A stretch of 64,000 nt of DNA from Tropicimonas sp. IMCC6043 (GTDB lineage: Bacteria > Pseudomonadota > Alphaproteobacteria > Rhodobacterales > Rhodobacteraceae). Numbering within the stretch: position 1 is the first letter of the stretch; every line of letters begins with the position of its first letter. The notes below the pieces were generated by a model. That model worked only from the letters and a program-made list of their open reading frames with translations, was not told the origin of the DNA and made no database searches. Positions 1-8,662 of the stretch are shown in pieces. Position numbers and translations under genes: made by a program. Where the stretch lies: the NCBI RefSeq assembly GCF_004146235.1, contig NZ_SELO01000021.1, positions 1 through 64,000 of the forward strand, read 5' to 3'.

Positions 1-498
1 CCAACCGATGCGCCTAATTCCCTAAGCGCAACAGCCTGCCCATGTCCTCAGATTTATCCCGAACCGATCACCCTCGCGAACCACCAGTCCGTCACCAACA
101 ACCGCCTCAGCAGCGCCGGTGAAGGGGTATTTACGTTTGCGGACCGGGGGCCGCAACCCCTTTCGAGCATGAAACATGAACTTTTTTCGACATTCAGCAC
201 AACCGATTGAAATATATATTTACTTTCGGCAGGAGCGCTTTGGGGGACGCACAGACAGGGGGCTTCCCAAGGGTCACTGCTGTGTTTCGAAGAGTAGAGA
301 CATAGGAATCCGGAGTTCTCCACCGAGTCGTCCACAGAATCCTGTCGCTCGGCCCGGAATCGCGGCCCGGGCGCTACTCGATTGAACCGGTACGAAGCCG
401 AAGGCAGCGGTCAAAGTTCGACTCATGCGAGAAAGTTGAGGAATGCAGGGAGCGGTGACGCATCCGCACCGAACAGACATTTGGCAGCACTTGGGCTC
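1..498. other. Gap without a recognisable gene
   Basis: No open frame here has a good ribosome-binding site or a recognisable protein. The stretch around 200-235 is AT-rich compared with the rest of the window and could carry a promoter, but no convincing -35/-10 pair was found. It lies downstream of msrQ on the minus strand and no clear terminator is visible. Confidence 0.4.
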
Positions 499-1110
499 TC
501 AGGTCGCGGGCGCGCGCTGCCGCTGCCTCGGGCGCCGCAGCCGCAGCGCCAGCAAGGCTAGGACGCCTGCCAGGTAGACAAGCGGCTCGATCTGCCAGCC
601 CTTCACCAGCATCACGAAATGCACTGCTCCGAGTGGCACCACCAGATAGGTCAGTCGATGGAGGCGGCGCCAGCGGACCGGGCCGAGTCGGCGCAGCGCC
701 CAGTTGTTGGAGGTCACCGCCAACGGCACCATGAGCAGGAACGCGGCCATGCCGATTGTGATGTAGGGTCGCTTGAGGATGTCGGCCCACATCAGCGCGA
801 GGATCTGCACGTCGAGGAACAGCCAGACTAGCAGGTGCACGGATATGTAGTAGAAGCCCATGAGCCCGATGGCGCGTCGGAACTTCACCAGTCGAAGGCC
901 CGCGTAGCGCATCAGCGGCGTCACCGCGAGCGCGGCGATGAGCCACCAGAGCCCCCAGAGGCCGAGCTGGTGTTCGATCGACTTGACCGGGTCGACGCCG
1001 AGCCCGCCCGTGAGCCCCGACCAGAAGAGCCAGACCACCGGCAGCGCGCCGAGCGGGTAGAGCGGCCACGTGGGCACATTCCGAAGCATGCCGTTGATAC
1101 GGTCCATCAT
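499..1110 (-). CDS. msrQ: MsrQ, haem-binding membrane subunit of the MsrPQ system
   Basis: MsrQ is a b-haem inner-membrane protein that passes electrons from the quinone pool or a flavin reductase to periplasmic MsrP for repair of methionine sulfoxide. The 203-residue product has about five to six hydrophobic segments with membrane histidines (for example in the segment reading YYISVHLLVWLFLDV) typical of the ferric-reductase-like fold. The chosen ATG at 1110 overlaps the stop of the upstream GDCCVxC gene (ATGA). A longer frame upstream only overlaps that gene. It is the last gene of the msrP-GDCCVxC-msrQ operon. Identification is firm from sequence character and linkage to msrP. Confidence 0.92.
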   Translation of the reverse strand: MMDRINGMLRNVPTWPLYPLGALPVVWLFWSGLTGGLGVDPVKSIEHQLGLWGLWWLIAALAVTPLMRYAGLRLVKFRRAIGLMGFYYISVHLLVWLFLDVQILALMWADILKRPYITIGMAAFLLMVPLAVTSNNWALRRLGPVRWRRLHRLTYLVVPLGAVHFVMLVKGWQIEPLVYLAGVLALLALRLRRPRQRQRAPAT

Positions 1111-1313
1111 GCGCAACACCCCTCGCCCGCCTGAACCGGCGGGCAGGGAATGTCTGCGTAGGAACAGAAGACGCAGCAATCGCCCGGCCTGGGCCTGAGC
1201 AATGCGTGGCAGCTCCGGCACTCGTAGAACCACTGGCAGGCATCCGTCGGCATCTGCTCGACGGCGGTGGCGCCGCATTCCGGGCAGGTGATCGTGGCGT
1301 TCCGTTCAACCAT
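1107..1313 (-). CDS. GDCCVxC-domain small cysteine-rich protein
   Basis: A 68-residue soluble protein with a CPEC pair near residue 10, a CRSC pair near residue 33 and the motif GDCCVFCSY followed by CPP near the C-terminus. I recognise this as the GDCCVxC family, some members of which are selenoproteins; here all positions are cysteine. The arrangement suggests zinc or other metal binding or thiol chemistry, but the function is not established. It begins three bases after the msrP stop and its own stop overlaps the msrQ start, so it is almost certainly cotranscribed and translationally coupled with both. Confidence 0.85.
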   Translation of the reverse strand: MVERNATITCPECGATAVEQMPTDACQWFYECRSCHALLRPRPGDCCVFCSYADIPCPPVQAGEGCCA

Positions 1314-1316
1314 GGA

Positions 1317-2243
1317 TCAGTAGTATTTCTTGAGATCCATGCCGGAATAGAGCCCGGCCACCTCGTCATATCCGTTGAACATCTTTGTCGGCACCCGTTT
1401 GGCAAGGAATCCCGAGCCGATCACCCGTTCGGTCGCCTGGCTCCAGCGCGGGTGGTCCACCTCCGGGTTGACGTTCGAGTAGAAACCGTATTCTCGCGCA
1501 TTTGCCTTGTTCCAGCTTGTCGGCGGCTCCTCCGCAGTGAGCGTGATCCGCACGATCGACTTGATCGACTTGAAGCCGTATTTCCACGGCACCACGAGGC
1601 GGATGGGCGCACCGTTCTGCTTCGGCAGCGGCTCGTCGTACACCCCGGTGGCGAGGATGGTCAGCGGATGCATCGCCTCGTCGAGCCGCAGCCCCTCGAC
1701 ATAGGGCCAGTCGAGCACCGGTGAGCGCACTCCCGGCATCTCGTCAGGGCGAAGCGCGGTCTCAAAGGCCACGTATTTTGCCGAGGGCTGCACGCCGACG
1801 CGCTCCAGAAGGTCGGCCAGTTCGAAGCCCGCCCAGGGGATCACCATCGACCAACCCTCGACGCAACGAAGCCGATAGATCCGCTCCTCCAGCGTCGCGT
1901 TCTTCAGGATCTCGTCCATCGTCCAGGTGCCCGGCTTCTCGACAAGCCCGTCGATCTCGACCTGCCATCCTTCGGTCGTCAGAGTGTGCGCGTTGCGCGC
2001 CGGGTCATCCTTGCCCGTACCGAACTCGTAGTAGTTATTGTAGCTGGTGATATGCTCCAGCGGGTTCGGTTCGGCATCCGTCGAATAGTCCGAGGCGACC
2101 GCCCCAAGGCCGGCCAGCGCCGGCCCTGCAAGGCCGCCGGCCATGAGCGCACCCGCGGCGGACATGATCTGCCGCCGGGTTTGCCAGGCGGCTTTCGGTG
2201 TCACGTCGGACCAGTTGAGATCGTTCTTCCAGCGTCCAGCCAT
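1317..2243 (-). CDS. msrP: MsrP, molybdopterin-dependent protein-methionine-sulfoxide reductase
   Basis: MsrP is the periplasmic catalytic subunit that reduces methionine sulfoxide in proteins, using molybdopterin. The 308-residue product has a twin-arginine signal (RR at residues 23-24, then a hydrophobic stretch ending ALA near 45) for Tat export of the folded cofactor-loaded enzyme. The molybdenum-ligating cysteine is probably C127 in YRLRCVEGW, and the sulfite-oxidase-type fold continues to the end. The start at 2243 has a GGAGGGA ribosome-binding site; the frame extends 22 codons further upstream without a good site. First gene of the operon with the GDCCVxC gene and msrQ. Confidence 0.94.
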   Translation of the reverse strand: MAGRWKNDLNWSDVTPKAAWQTRRQIMSAAGALMAGGLAGPALAGLGAVASDYSTDAEPNPLEHITSYNNYYEFGTGKDDPARNAHTLTTEGWQVEIDGLVEKPGTWTMDEILKNATLEERIYRLRCVEGWSMVIPWAGFELADLLERVGVQPSAKYVAFETALRPDEMPGVRSPVLDWPYVEGLRLDEAMHPLTILATGVYDEPLPKQNGAPIRLVVPWKYGFKSIKSIVRITLTAEEPPTSWNKANAREYGFYSNVNPEVDHPRWSQATERVIGSGFLAKRVPTKMFNGYDEVAGLYSGMDLKKYY

Positions 2244-2570
2244 GCGTTCCCTCCAAATTCTCCAACCTAGATAGCGCAAATCATGCGCGGGCGTGCAACC
2301 TGACATCAATTTTCACGCAATCGTTGAAAGACGTCAGCGCACCGGACGGGTCGCGGTCCGGGCGCCAGGATAGCGCAAGTCGGGGCGCGGAAGGTCACCG
2401 GCTCTCAACAAATGGTGAATTGAAATCCTCAACGCCTGCGGCTTAGCGCGCGCACCGCCCGCGTCCAGATCATTCTTCGAAAAATCCGCCACATCCACGT
2501 CGAGCCCCGTGACGTAAATCCTCCAACGTCCGAGAGGGGCGTGAACATCGAGACACAAGGAGACACAGCT
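2244..2570. other. Divergent promoter region between msrP and the fasciclin gene
   Basis: This 327-base gap separates two divergent genes and must hold both promoters. It is less GC-rich around 2405-2430. I see no confident sigma-factor hexamers or operator. The ribosome-binding site AAGGAG of the fasciclin gene lies at its right edge. Confidence 0.5.
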
Positions 2571-3068
2571 ATGATCCGCAGAACTTTCGTTGCCCTCGCT
2601 GCCGCCGCCACCCTGGCCGCCGGCTCCGCCGCATTCGCCGACAACCACGGCATGAAGAAGGACATCGTCGACACGGCCGTCGACGCCGGCAGCTTCCAGA
2701 CCCTCGTCGCCGCCGTCACTGCCGCCGGCCTCGTCGACACTCTGAAGGGTGATGGACCCTTCACCGTCTTCGCGCCCACTGACGCTGCCTTTGCCGACCT
2801 GCCGGACGGCACGGTCGAATCGCTGCTGATGCCGGAGAACAAGGACCAACTGGTCTCGATTCTTACGTATCATGTCGTCCCCGCCAAGGTGATGTCGGGC
2901 GAGCTGGCCGGTCAGACCGTTTCCGCCAAGACCGTCAATGGCGGTGAACTCATGGTCGATGGCCGCAAGGGCGTGATGGTTAACGATGCCGAAGTGACCC
3001 AGGCCGACATCGTGGCTTCCAACGGCGTCATCCATGTCGTCGACAAGGTGATCCTGCCCGAAAGCTGA
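2571..3068 (+). CDS. Secreted fasciclin (FAS1) domain protein
   Basis: A 165-residue protein with a Sec signal peptide (residues 1 to about 23, ending AAFA) and one FAS1 domain. The domain shows the family's H1 motif ([15 protein letters not shown]) and the H2-like Y-H motif ([11 protein letters not shown]), ending in [15 protein letters not shown]1 domains mediate adhesion or bind polymers; the partner here is unknown. The ATG at 2571 is preceded by an AAGGAG site, which favours it over an ATG ten codons earlier. It stands alone, followed by two hairpins. Confidence 0.92.
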   Translation: MIRRTFVALAAAATLAAGSAAFADNHGMKKDIVDTAVDAGSFQTLVAAVTAAGLVDTLKGDGPFTVFAPTDAAFADLPDGTVESLLMPENKDQLVSILTYHVVPAKVMSGELAGQTVSAKTVNGGELMVDGRKGVMVNDAEVTQADIVASNGVIHVVDKVILPES

Positions 3069-3080
3069 TCCCTGACGCCG

Positions 3081-3108
3081 GGAGGGCGCGGCCAATGTCG
3101 CGCCTTCC
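3081..3108 (+). terminator. Hairpin after the fasciclin gene
   Basis: Arms 3081-3090 and 3099-3108 pair with one mismatch, starting 12 bases after the stop. There is no T-run, so it may be a weak terminator or a 3'-end stabilising hairpin; a stronger one follows at 3140. Confidence 0.45.
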
Positions 3109-3139
3109 GCTAGACTGGCACATCAGCCGAACACGGTCC

Positions 3140-3178
3140 GGCCCGTCCGCGCATCAACTCACGCGCGGACGGGCCTTT
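3140..3178 (+). terminator. Intrinsic terminator
   Basis: Perfect 13-base arms at 3140-3152 and 3163-3175 with a 10-base loop, followed by TTT. It separates the fasciclin gene from the ybaB-recR operon. Confidence 0.75.
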
Positions 3179-3374
3179 GCATGAGTCGCCAAAGAAGTCC
3201 TGCCGGGCGATGCAAGAGCCCCTGAGCATCCGCACCAAATCCTCGGAAGCCCTCGGCCCCACGCGGTAGCAGCGACAGACGGAGCGATCCTCTCCGAATC
3301 GTTGACGCGCTTGCCTCCGGCGGCGCATCCGGGCATTCAGGAGCCAAACGAGACAGCACCAGAGGGGAACACCA

Positions 3375-3722
3375 ATGCTGAAAGGGCTCGGCAATCTCGG
3401 CGACATGGCCAAGATGATGAAGAAGGCGCAGGAGATGCAGGGCAAGATGGCCGCGCTCCAGAGCGAGCTTGAGAATACCGTGGTCATCGGCGAGAGCGGC
3501 GCAGGTTTGGTGCGCGCGCGGGCCACGGCAAAGGGAGAGCTGACCGGGCTCGAGATCGACCCGTCGATCTTCAATCCGGACGAGAAGGAGGTCGTCGAAG
3601 ACCTGATCCTCGCCGCGATCAAGGATGCCCAGGGCAAGGCGTCGGCGAAATCCAAGGAAGAGATGGAGAAGCTCACCTCCGAGCTGGGCCTGCCGGCCGG
3701 CATGGACATCCCCGGCCTCTGA
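3375..3722 (+). CDS. ybaB: YbaB/EbfC family nucleoid-associated protein
   Basis: A 115-residue DNA-binding protein of the YbaB/EbfC family, which forms tweezers-like dimers. The N-terminal helix ([19 protein letters not shown]) and the C-terminal [11 protein letters not shown] are diagnostic. It overlaps recR by one base (TGATG), the conserved ybaB-recR pair. In many bacteria dnaX precedes this pair; here a fasciclin gene does, about 300 bases away. The site AGAGGGGA precedes the start. Confidence 0.95.
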   Translation: MLKGLGNLGDMAKMMKKAQEMQGKMAALQSELENTVVIGESGAGLVRARATAKGELTGLEIDPSIFNPDEKEVVEDLILAAIKDAQGKASAKSKEEMEKLTSELGLPAGMDIPGL

Positions 3723-4321
3723 TGGCGGAGCCGCCGCGCGACATCGAGGACCTGATCGACCTGATGGCCCGCCTGCCCGGCCTCGGGCCGCGGTCGGCGC
3801 GTCGCGCGGTTTTACAACTGATCAAGAAGCGCGGCCAGCTGCTCCTGCCGCTCGGCGAGGCGATGCAGCGGGTCGCCGTCTCGGCGCGCGAATGCGTCGT
3901 CTGCGGCAATATCGGAACGGGCGAGACCTGCGCGATCTGCGCTTCGCCCAAACGCTCGACGGGCGAGATCTGCGTCGTCGAGGATGTCGCCGATCTCTGG
4001 GCGATGGAACGCGCCGCAGTCTTCGGCGGCCGCTACCATGTACTCGGCGGCACGCTCTCGGCGCTCGATTCCATCGGACCGGAGGAACTCGGCATCCCCC
4101 GGCTCGTGGCGCGCGTGGGTGACGAAGGCATCCGCGAGGTGATCCTGGCGCTCAATGCCACGGTCGATGGCCTGACCACGGCGCATTACATCGCCGAGGC
4201 GCTTGAGCCTCTCGGCGTCACCGTCACTTCGTTGGCACAGGGCGTACCGGTCGGCGGTGAACTCGACTATCTCGACGACGGCACGATCACGGCCGCGCTC
4301 AAGGCACGCAAGGCGCTCTAG
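3722..4321 (+). CDS. recR: Recombination protein RecR
   Basis: RecR works with RecO and RecF to load RecA at gaps during recombinational repair. The 199-residue product has the helix-hairpin-helix region ([16 protein letters not shown]), a four-cysteine zinc finger (C58, C61, C70, C73) and a Toprim domain ([16 protein letters not shown] onward), plus the C-terminal [15 protein letters not shown] motif. Length is normal. The start overlaps the ybaB stop. It ends in a four-base convergent overlap with the next gene on the minus strand. Confidence 0.97.
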   Translation: MAEPPRDIEDLIDLMARLPGLGPRSARRAVLQLIKKRGQLLLPLGEAMQRVAVSARECVVCGNIGTGETCAICASPKRSTGEICVVEDVADLWAMERAAVFGGRYHVLGGTLSALDSIGPEELGIPRLVARVGDEGIREVILALNATVDGLTTAHYIAEALEPLGVTVTSLAQGVPVGGELDYLDDGTITAALKARKAL

Positions 4322-5802
4322 CCGGGCGGGCGGATCGCCAGCACCGAATGGCTCTCGCCCTCGAAGAGCGGCGCAAGCCGCGCGCAGGGCGGTTGCGGCA
4401 GCTTATCCTTCGCCACAAGCACATGGCTGATCTCGTAGAGCGCCAGTACCTCGTCAAGTGCGCCACATTGGAGCGGCCCATCGGACGGGAATACCCGTTC
4501 TGCGAGGCGCAGCCGGTGGTCCCATTCGATCACCTCGGTATCGAGATAGGGATGGGTCTTGCGGGTCACGAATTGCGCGACCATCGCATCGAGGCGGAAA
4601 TCGGCCATGTCCGGCGAAGTCAGGTAGATGTCCCCCGGCGAATAATTTTCGTGCGCGAACCGAATGTGATCGGGGAATTGTGCCCCGGCGAAGTCGCGCC
4701 ACTTGATCGCCATTCCTCCGGCCGCAGCCAAACCGGCCCAGCCAAAGGCCAGCGCCGCGAGGCCCGCGACCAGCCTGCGGTCGCGGACCCGGTCAAGGAT
4801 CCGCTCCAGGACCCAGCCGAGCAGGATCGCGTCCGCAACCGGCACAATGACGATCGAGGCACGCCACGGGGCCATGAGGGCGATCTCGGCATTGCCGGTC
4901 AGCGCGACATAGCCCGCCCCGCCCAGGGCGACAGCGAGCAGCGCGAAGAGCAACACCCGCGTCAGCCGGTTCGGCGCAACGGCCAGCGCGGCCAGCGCGA
5001 TCCCAAGCTTGCGCAGCGCGTCGAAGTCGGCCCATAGCCGCGGATCGGAGTGATGCGGGATGCGCTCGAAGGCCAGAATGTCATTGGCCCGGGCGAAGCT
5101 TTCCGGATCTGTCGGCGCGAAGCGAAGCGCGAGATCGACCGGAGGCAGAACGAGCAGCGCAAGGGCTAGTGCGAGGAACAACAGCGGAAGTTGCGCGCCG
5201 GCCCGTCGGCGATCCCACAGGATGGCTGCGATGCCGATGGCCGAGATCAGGATATAGGCCGGGTGGATCGCCGCCGGAACGGCCATCACGACGAGCGCAA
5301 CAGGCCGGCGCGCGACGGCCAACAGCAGGGCGGGCAGATACAGAATGCCGAATTCCGATGGCTGGAGGTACCCGTGCATCATGTATTGCTGGGCAACGCC
5401 GCGCAGGCTGGTTTCCTGAGGCGGGTGGACCAACGCGACGAGGACCGAAGCCGCGATCAGCAGGAAGACAGGGGAGTCTCGGTGCCTCGGAGCACTCAGG
5501 CGGGCAATCTCGAGCAGCGAGAGGCACATGATCGCAAGAAGAGCCGCCTCGATCAGGTAGAAAACCAGCGGGCTCGAGGCGGAGGCAACGGCATGGACCA
5601 GCGCACTGAAGACCGGCAGACCGTCGCGCGTCGCTGCGGTCCAGTCGGCGCCGAGCCGCTCGGGAAAGGCCGTCGCGAGCCCGTGCAGGAATTTCGTGTT
5701 CTGGTTCTGGAAATAGAGCGGCGCTGTCACGGTGGCGGCGATGAACATGACCACGAGGCCGAGTCGGATGGCGACAAGCGGCACCGGTGCGGCGGCTTTC
5801 AT
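4318..5802 (-). CDS. Polytopic membrane protein of unknown function
   Basis: A roughly 494-residue protein with about ten hydrophobic segments in its first 380 residues and a soluble C-terminal part of about 110 residues. It has the general look of membrane proteins that handle glycans or lipids (hydrophobic helices with short loops, conserved-looking HPPQETS and [19 protein letters not shown] stretches near residues 125-155), but I recognise no family motif and assign no function. A GAGGAG site favours the ATG at 5802 over a GTG at 5808. It is monocistronic, with its 3' end overlapping that of recR. Confidence 0.75.
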   Translation of the reverse strand: MKAAAPVPLVAIRLGLVVMFIAATVTAPLYFQNQNTKFLHGLATAFPERLGADWTAATRDGLPVFSALVHAVASASSPLVFYLIEAALLAIMCLSLLEIARLSAPRHRDSPVFLLIAASVLVALVHPPQETSLRGVAQQYMMHGYLQPSEFGILYLPALLLAVARRPVALVVMAVPAAIHPAYILISAIGIAAILWDRRRAGAQLPLLFLALALALLVLPPVDLALRFAPTDPESFARANDILAFERIPHHSDPRLWADFDALRKLGIALAALAVAPNRLTRVLLFALLAVALGGAGYVALTGNAEIALMAPWRASIVIVPVADAILLGWVLERILDRVRDRRLVAGLAALAFGWAGLAAAGGMAIKWRDFAGAQFPDHIRFAHENYSPGDIYLTSPDMADFRLDAMVAQFVTRKTHPYLDTEVIEWDHRLRLAERVFPSDGPLQCGALDEVLALYEISHVLVAKDKLPQPPCARLAPLFEGESHSVLAIRPPG

Positions 5803-5858
5803 CGACACGGCTCCTCAGGGCGCAGCCAATGTCCGGCCGCTTCCAAAGGTAAAGCGAT

Positions 5859-5888
5859 GCATCCCCGGCGACGCAAGGCCGGGGATGC
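5859..5888 (-). terminator. Intrinsic terminator of trcR
   Basis: Perfect 11-base arms 5859-5869 and 5878-5888 with an 8-base loop, 39 bases beyond the trcR stop on the minus strand, followed in that direction by a T-containing stretch (CGCTTTACCTTT). Confidence 0.65.
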
Positions 5889-5926
5889 CGCGCTTGAGGC
5901 GTTAGGTCGGGACCCGGTCCGGTCGA

Positions 5927-6709
5927 TCAGCGCGTGGCCTCGTCGTCCTCGTCCTCGTCCTCGTCTTCGTCCTCGTCCCGGTCGGGCAGGTTGAAGAAGC
6001 TGTCGGCATCGACGATCGGATCCTGGTCGCGATCCTCATCGTCACCGCGCGGATCGCCGCCCAACGTGAAGGTCTCGAGCCCCGAGATTGCCGTGGGGAT
6101 CCTAGGTTCTGGATCGGCGGCCAGTGACTGTTCGGTCGAGACCAGCTTGCGCCGCTCGTCGTCGCTCATCACCTCGCCCTCGGCGGCCCGCTTCGCAGCT
6201 GCCTTCTGCACGGCGGCGTCGAGTTCGGACTGCTTGCACAGGCCGAGCGCCACGGGGTCGATCGGCTGCATGTTGGAGATGTTCCAGTGGGTGCGCTCGC
6301 GGATCGACTGGATCGTCGGCTTCGTTGTGCCGACGAGTTTCGAGATCTGCCCGTCGGTCAGCTCGGGATGGAACTTTACGAGCCAGAGGATCGAGTTCGG
6401 CCGGTCCTGCCGCTTGGACAACGGCGTGTAGCGCGGTCCGCGGCGCTTCTCCTCGCCGACGGCGGCGGCATTGAACTTCAGCTTCAGCTTGTGCAGAGGG
6501 TCTTTCTCGGCCGCGTCGATCTCTTCCTGCGTGAGCTGGTTGTTGGCGATCGGATCGAATCCCTTGACGCCGGCAGCCACGTCGCCATCGGCGATGCCCT
6601 GCACTTCGAGCTCGTGCAGGCCGCAGAATTCAGCGATCTGCTTGAAGCTGATCGTCGTGTTGTCGACCAACCAGACGGCGGTCGCCTTTGCCATGATCGG
6701 CTTGTTCAT
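5927..6709 (-). CDS. trcR: TrcR (DUF1013) cell-cycle transcriptional regulator
   Basis: A 260-residue protein of the alphaproteobacterial DUF1013 family, annotated elsewhere as cell-cycle transcriptional regulator TrcR. It has two helix-turn-helix-like segments: one near residues 18-40 (ISFKQIAEFCGLHELEVQGI) and one near 115-140 (LTDGQISKLVGTTKPTIQSI). The C-terminus is a strongly acidic run of D and E encoded by a hexanucleotide repeat, 5945-5974. A GAGGAGG ribosome-binding site supports the start at 6709. It appears monocistronic with its own terminator. Family assignment is confident; the regulatory role is taken from family naming. Confidence 0.88.
   Translation of the reverse strand: MNKPIMAKATAVWLVDNTTISFKQIAEFCGLHELEVQGIADGDVAAGVKGFDPIANNQLTQEEIDAAEKDPLHKLKLKFNAAAVGEEKRRGPRYTPLSKRQDRPNSILWLVKFHPELTDGQISKLVGTTKPTIQSIRERTHWNISNMQPIDPVALGLCKQSELDAAVQKAAAKRAAEGEVMSDDERRKLVSTEQSLAADPEPRIPTAISGLETFTLGGDPRGDDEDRDQDPIVDADSFFNLPDRDEDEDEDEDEDDEATR
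5945..5974 (+). repeat. Hexanucleotide microsatellite in trcR
   Basis: Five tandem copies of GTCCTC (the fourth is GTCTTC) encode alternating Glu and Asp on the minus strand at the TrcR C-terminus. Gain or loss of a unit keeps the frame and only changes tail length. Confidence 0.9.
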
Positions 6710-6832
6710 GTCTGCCTCCTCAGCAAAATTCTCCCGTGGCCTGGATTGGGCCGCGGCTCCTTTGAGCCGCTATTCCTCGATTTCGGGGATTGGGCCGGAT
6801 ATAAGCCCGGCAGTCGGGAAAGGGAAGTCCAA

Positions 6833-7462
6833 ATGCGCTGGATGGTTGTTTGGGTCGCGCTGGCGGGAGCGGCGTTGGCGGAGGGCGAGAGGGCGGGTGA
6901 TTTCGATTACTACGTCATGGCGCTGACCTGGACGCCGAATTTCTGCGATCTGGAGGGCGACGCCAAGGGCCGGGACCAATGCGCTCCGGGACAGGGGCAT
7001 GGCTGGCTTCTGCATGGTCTCTGGCCACAATACGAAACCGGGTGGCCGAGCTATTGCCGAACATCGAAACGTGACCCGTCCCGCGGCCAAACGGCCGGGA
7101 TGGCCGATATCATGGGGTCGGCGGGCCTTGCGTGGTATGAATGGAAGAAGCACGGGCGCTGTTCCGGACTGTCCTCGGAGGCCTATTTTACGGCCTCCCG
7201 GGACGCCTATGAAAGCGTTGTCCGGCCCGAGGTTTTCCGCAAGCTTGACGAAACGGTCGCGCTGCCGGCTTCGGTCGTGGAAGAAGCATGGCTCGAGGCC
7301 AATCCTTCGCTCGTGCCTGACATGGTGACGGTGACCTGCAAGGCGGGTCGGATCGCGGAGGCGCGGATATGTCTCACGAAAGCGCTGGAGCCACGCGCCT
7401 GCGGTCCCGACGTCGTGAAAGATTGCACGCTCAACGACGCGCTGCTCGCCCCGTTGCGATAA
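6833..7462 (+). CDS. Secreted ribonuclease T2 family protein
   Basis: A 209-residue protein with a short Sec signal (residues 1 to about 16) and both T2 catalytic segments: CAS I in HGLWPQY (near residue 60) and CAS II in EWKKHGRC (near residue 105), which carry the catalytic histidines. Several cysteines probably form disulfides, so it is likely periplasmic or extracellular and cleaves RNA non-specifically for scavenging. The ATG at 6833 has an AGGGAAG site; the longer open frame upstream only covers trcR on the other strand. A strong hairpin follows. Confidence 0.93.
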   Translation: MRWMVVWVALAGAALAEGERAGDFDYYVMALTWTPNFCDLEGDAKGRDQCAPGQGHGWLLHGLWPQYETGWPSYCRTSKRDPSRGQTAGMADIMGSAGLAWYEWKKHGRCSGLSSEAYFTASRDAYESVVRPEVFRKLDETVALPASVVEEAWLEANPSLVPDMVTVTCKAGRIAEARICLTKALEPRACGPDVVKDCTLNDALLAPLR

Positions 7463-7480
7463 CCGCGCGAACGGCGAAAG

Positions 7481-7504
7481 CTCCTGACAGGATGCTGTCA
7501 GGAG
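7481..7504 (+). terminator. Hairpin between RNase T2 and VOC genes
   Basis: Perfect 10-base arms 7481-7490 and 7495-7504 with a GATG tetraloop. No T-run follows, so it may be a Rho-dependent end, an RNA-stability element or an attenuating hairpin ahead of the VOC gene. Confidence 0.55.
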
Positions 7505-7551
7505 GGCTGTGCGAGAAGGATGGGGCAACAGAGCTCGAGAAAGGAAATGCC

Positions 7552-7938
7552 ATGAGCTTCACCCCTGCCAATTTCAACGTCTGGGCAGAAATCCCGGTCA
7601 GCAACCTCTCCGCCGGCATGGATTTCTACGCCAAGACCACCGGTGGCAATCTTTTCGAAGTCGAGATGGGCGGCGACACCGTCGCCTTTCTTCAAACCGA
7701 AAACCGCGGGACGGGCGTGTCGGCCAACCTCTTCGTCGGTGAACCCGGACCGTCCGACCGCGGGCCGGTGGTCTTTCTCATCGTCGACGGGAGCGTCGAA
7801 GAGGCGGCGGCGCGCTGCACCGCGGCCGGCGGCCGCTTGCTCTCCGAGGTCGTGACCATCCCGCCGGGGCGCTTCGTCTACGCCGCCGACCCGGACGGCA
7901 ACCGCATCGGGCTTTTCGAAGCCGCGAAGGCCGCCTGA
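7552..7938 (+). CDS. VOC (glyoxalase/bleomycin-resistance fold) family protein
   Basis: A 128-residue single VOC module: the N-terminal VWAEIPVSNLSAGMDFYAK and C-terminal YAADPDGNRIGLFEA are typical of the family. The substrate cannot be told from sequence. A GAGAAAGGAA site supports the start at 7552. It is followed after one base by a YafY/WYL regulator gene, so the two are cotranscribed. In many genomes such pairs link a PhnB/YafY-like regulator to a small VOC enzyme. Confidence 0.88.
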   Translation: MSFTPANFNVWAEIPVSNLSAGMDFYAKTTGGNLFEVEMGGDTVAFLQTENRGTGVSANLFVGEPGPSDRGPVVFLIVDGSVEEAAARCTAAGGRLLSEVVTIPPGRFVYAADPDGNRIGLFEAAKAA

Positions 7939-7939
7939 C

Positions 7940-8629
7940 ATGCGACGGGCCGACCGCCTGTTCCAGATCGTGCAGTATCTGCGCGGCGGTCGGCTCGTCA
8001 CGGCCCGGCAACTTGCCGAGCGCCTGGAGGTCTCGGAGCGGACGATTTATCGCGACATTGCCGACCTTCAGGCCTCCGGCGTGCCGGTGGAGGGCGAAGC
8101 TGGCGTCGGCTACGTTCTCCTTTCTGGTTTCGACCTGCCGCCGCTCATGTTCACTCGTGACGAGATCGTGGCGCTGGTGGCCGGGGCACGGCTCGTGCGC
8201 GCCTGGGGCGGCGTGGCGATGGCGCGAGGCGCCGAAGAAGCACTGGTCAAGATATCGGCGGTGCTGCCGGAGGCAGAACGGGCGCGGGCGGCAGCCGTTC
8301 AGGTGCATTCCTTTGCGCCGGGGCTGACCGACGAACTGCGCGCGCGGATCGACGCCATCGAGGCGGCGGTGGAACGCCGTGCCGTCCTTGCCGTCAGCTA
8401 TGTCGACGCCGAGGGAGCGGAAACCGAGCGGCAGCTACGGCCGCTCGGCCTATGGTTCTGGGGCAAGGTATGGACGCTCGTCGCCTGGTGCGAGCTGCGC
8501 GAGGATTTCCGCATGTTCCGGCTCGACCGGATCACGACGCTCGCCGAGACCGGCGCTCGTTTCCGGGCCGAACGGGAGAAGAGCCTGAGCGAGTTCTATC
8601 GCCGGATGGAGGCGCAGCGCCGCGGTTGA
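7940..8629 (+). CDS. YafY family HTH/WYL transcriptional regulator
   Basis: A 229-residue regulator with an N-terminal winged helix-turn-helix of HTH_11 type (residues 3-55, TARQLAERLEVSERTIYRDI) and a WYL ligand-sensing domain from about 125 (AVSYVDAEG ... PLGLWFWGKVWTLVAWCE ... FRMFRLDRI), the WYL signature here reading WTL. It starts one base after the VOC stop and probably controls its own operon. The ligand is unknown. Confidence 0.92.
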   Translation: MRRADRLFQIVQYLRGGRLVTARQLAERLEVSERTIYRDIADLQASGVPVEGEAGVGYVLLSGFDLPPLMFTRDEIVALVAGARLVRAWGGVAMARGAEEALVKISAVLPEAERARAAAVQVHSFAPGLTDELRARIDAIEAAVERRAVLAVSYVDAEGAETERQLRPLGLWFWGKVWTLVAWCELREDFRMFRLDRITTLAETGARFRAEREKSLSEFYRRMEAQRRG

Positions 8630-8630
8630 A

Positions 8631-8655
8631 GTCGCCCGCCGAAGTGGCGGGCGAC
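8631..8655. terminator. Bidirectional hairpin between yafY-like gene and aqpZ
   Basis: Perfect 10-base arms 8631-8640 and 8646-8655 with a 5-base loop lie between convergent genes. No T-run on either strand, but position and perfection suggest termination for both. Confidence 0.6.
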
Positions 8656-8662
8656 AGTTCTG

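Noticed and set aside
3179-3374. Possible signal recognition particle RNA near ybaB-recR
   Set aside because: The conserved 4.5S RNA core (GGUCAGGUCCGGAAGGAAGCAG-like region) is not present.
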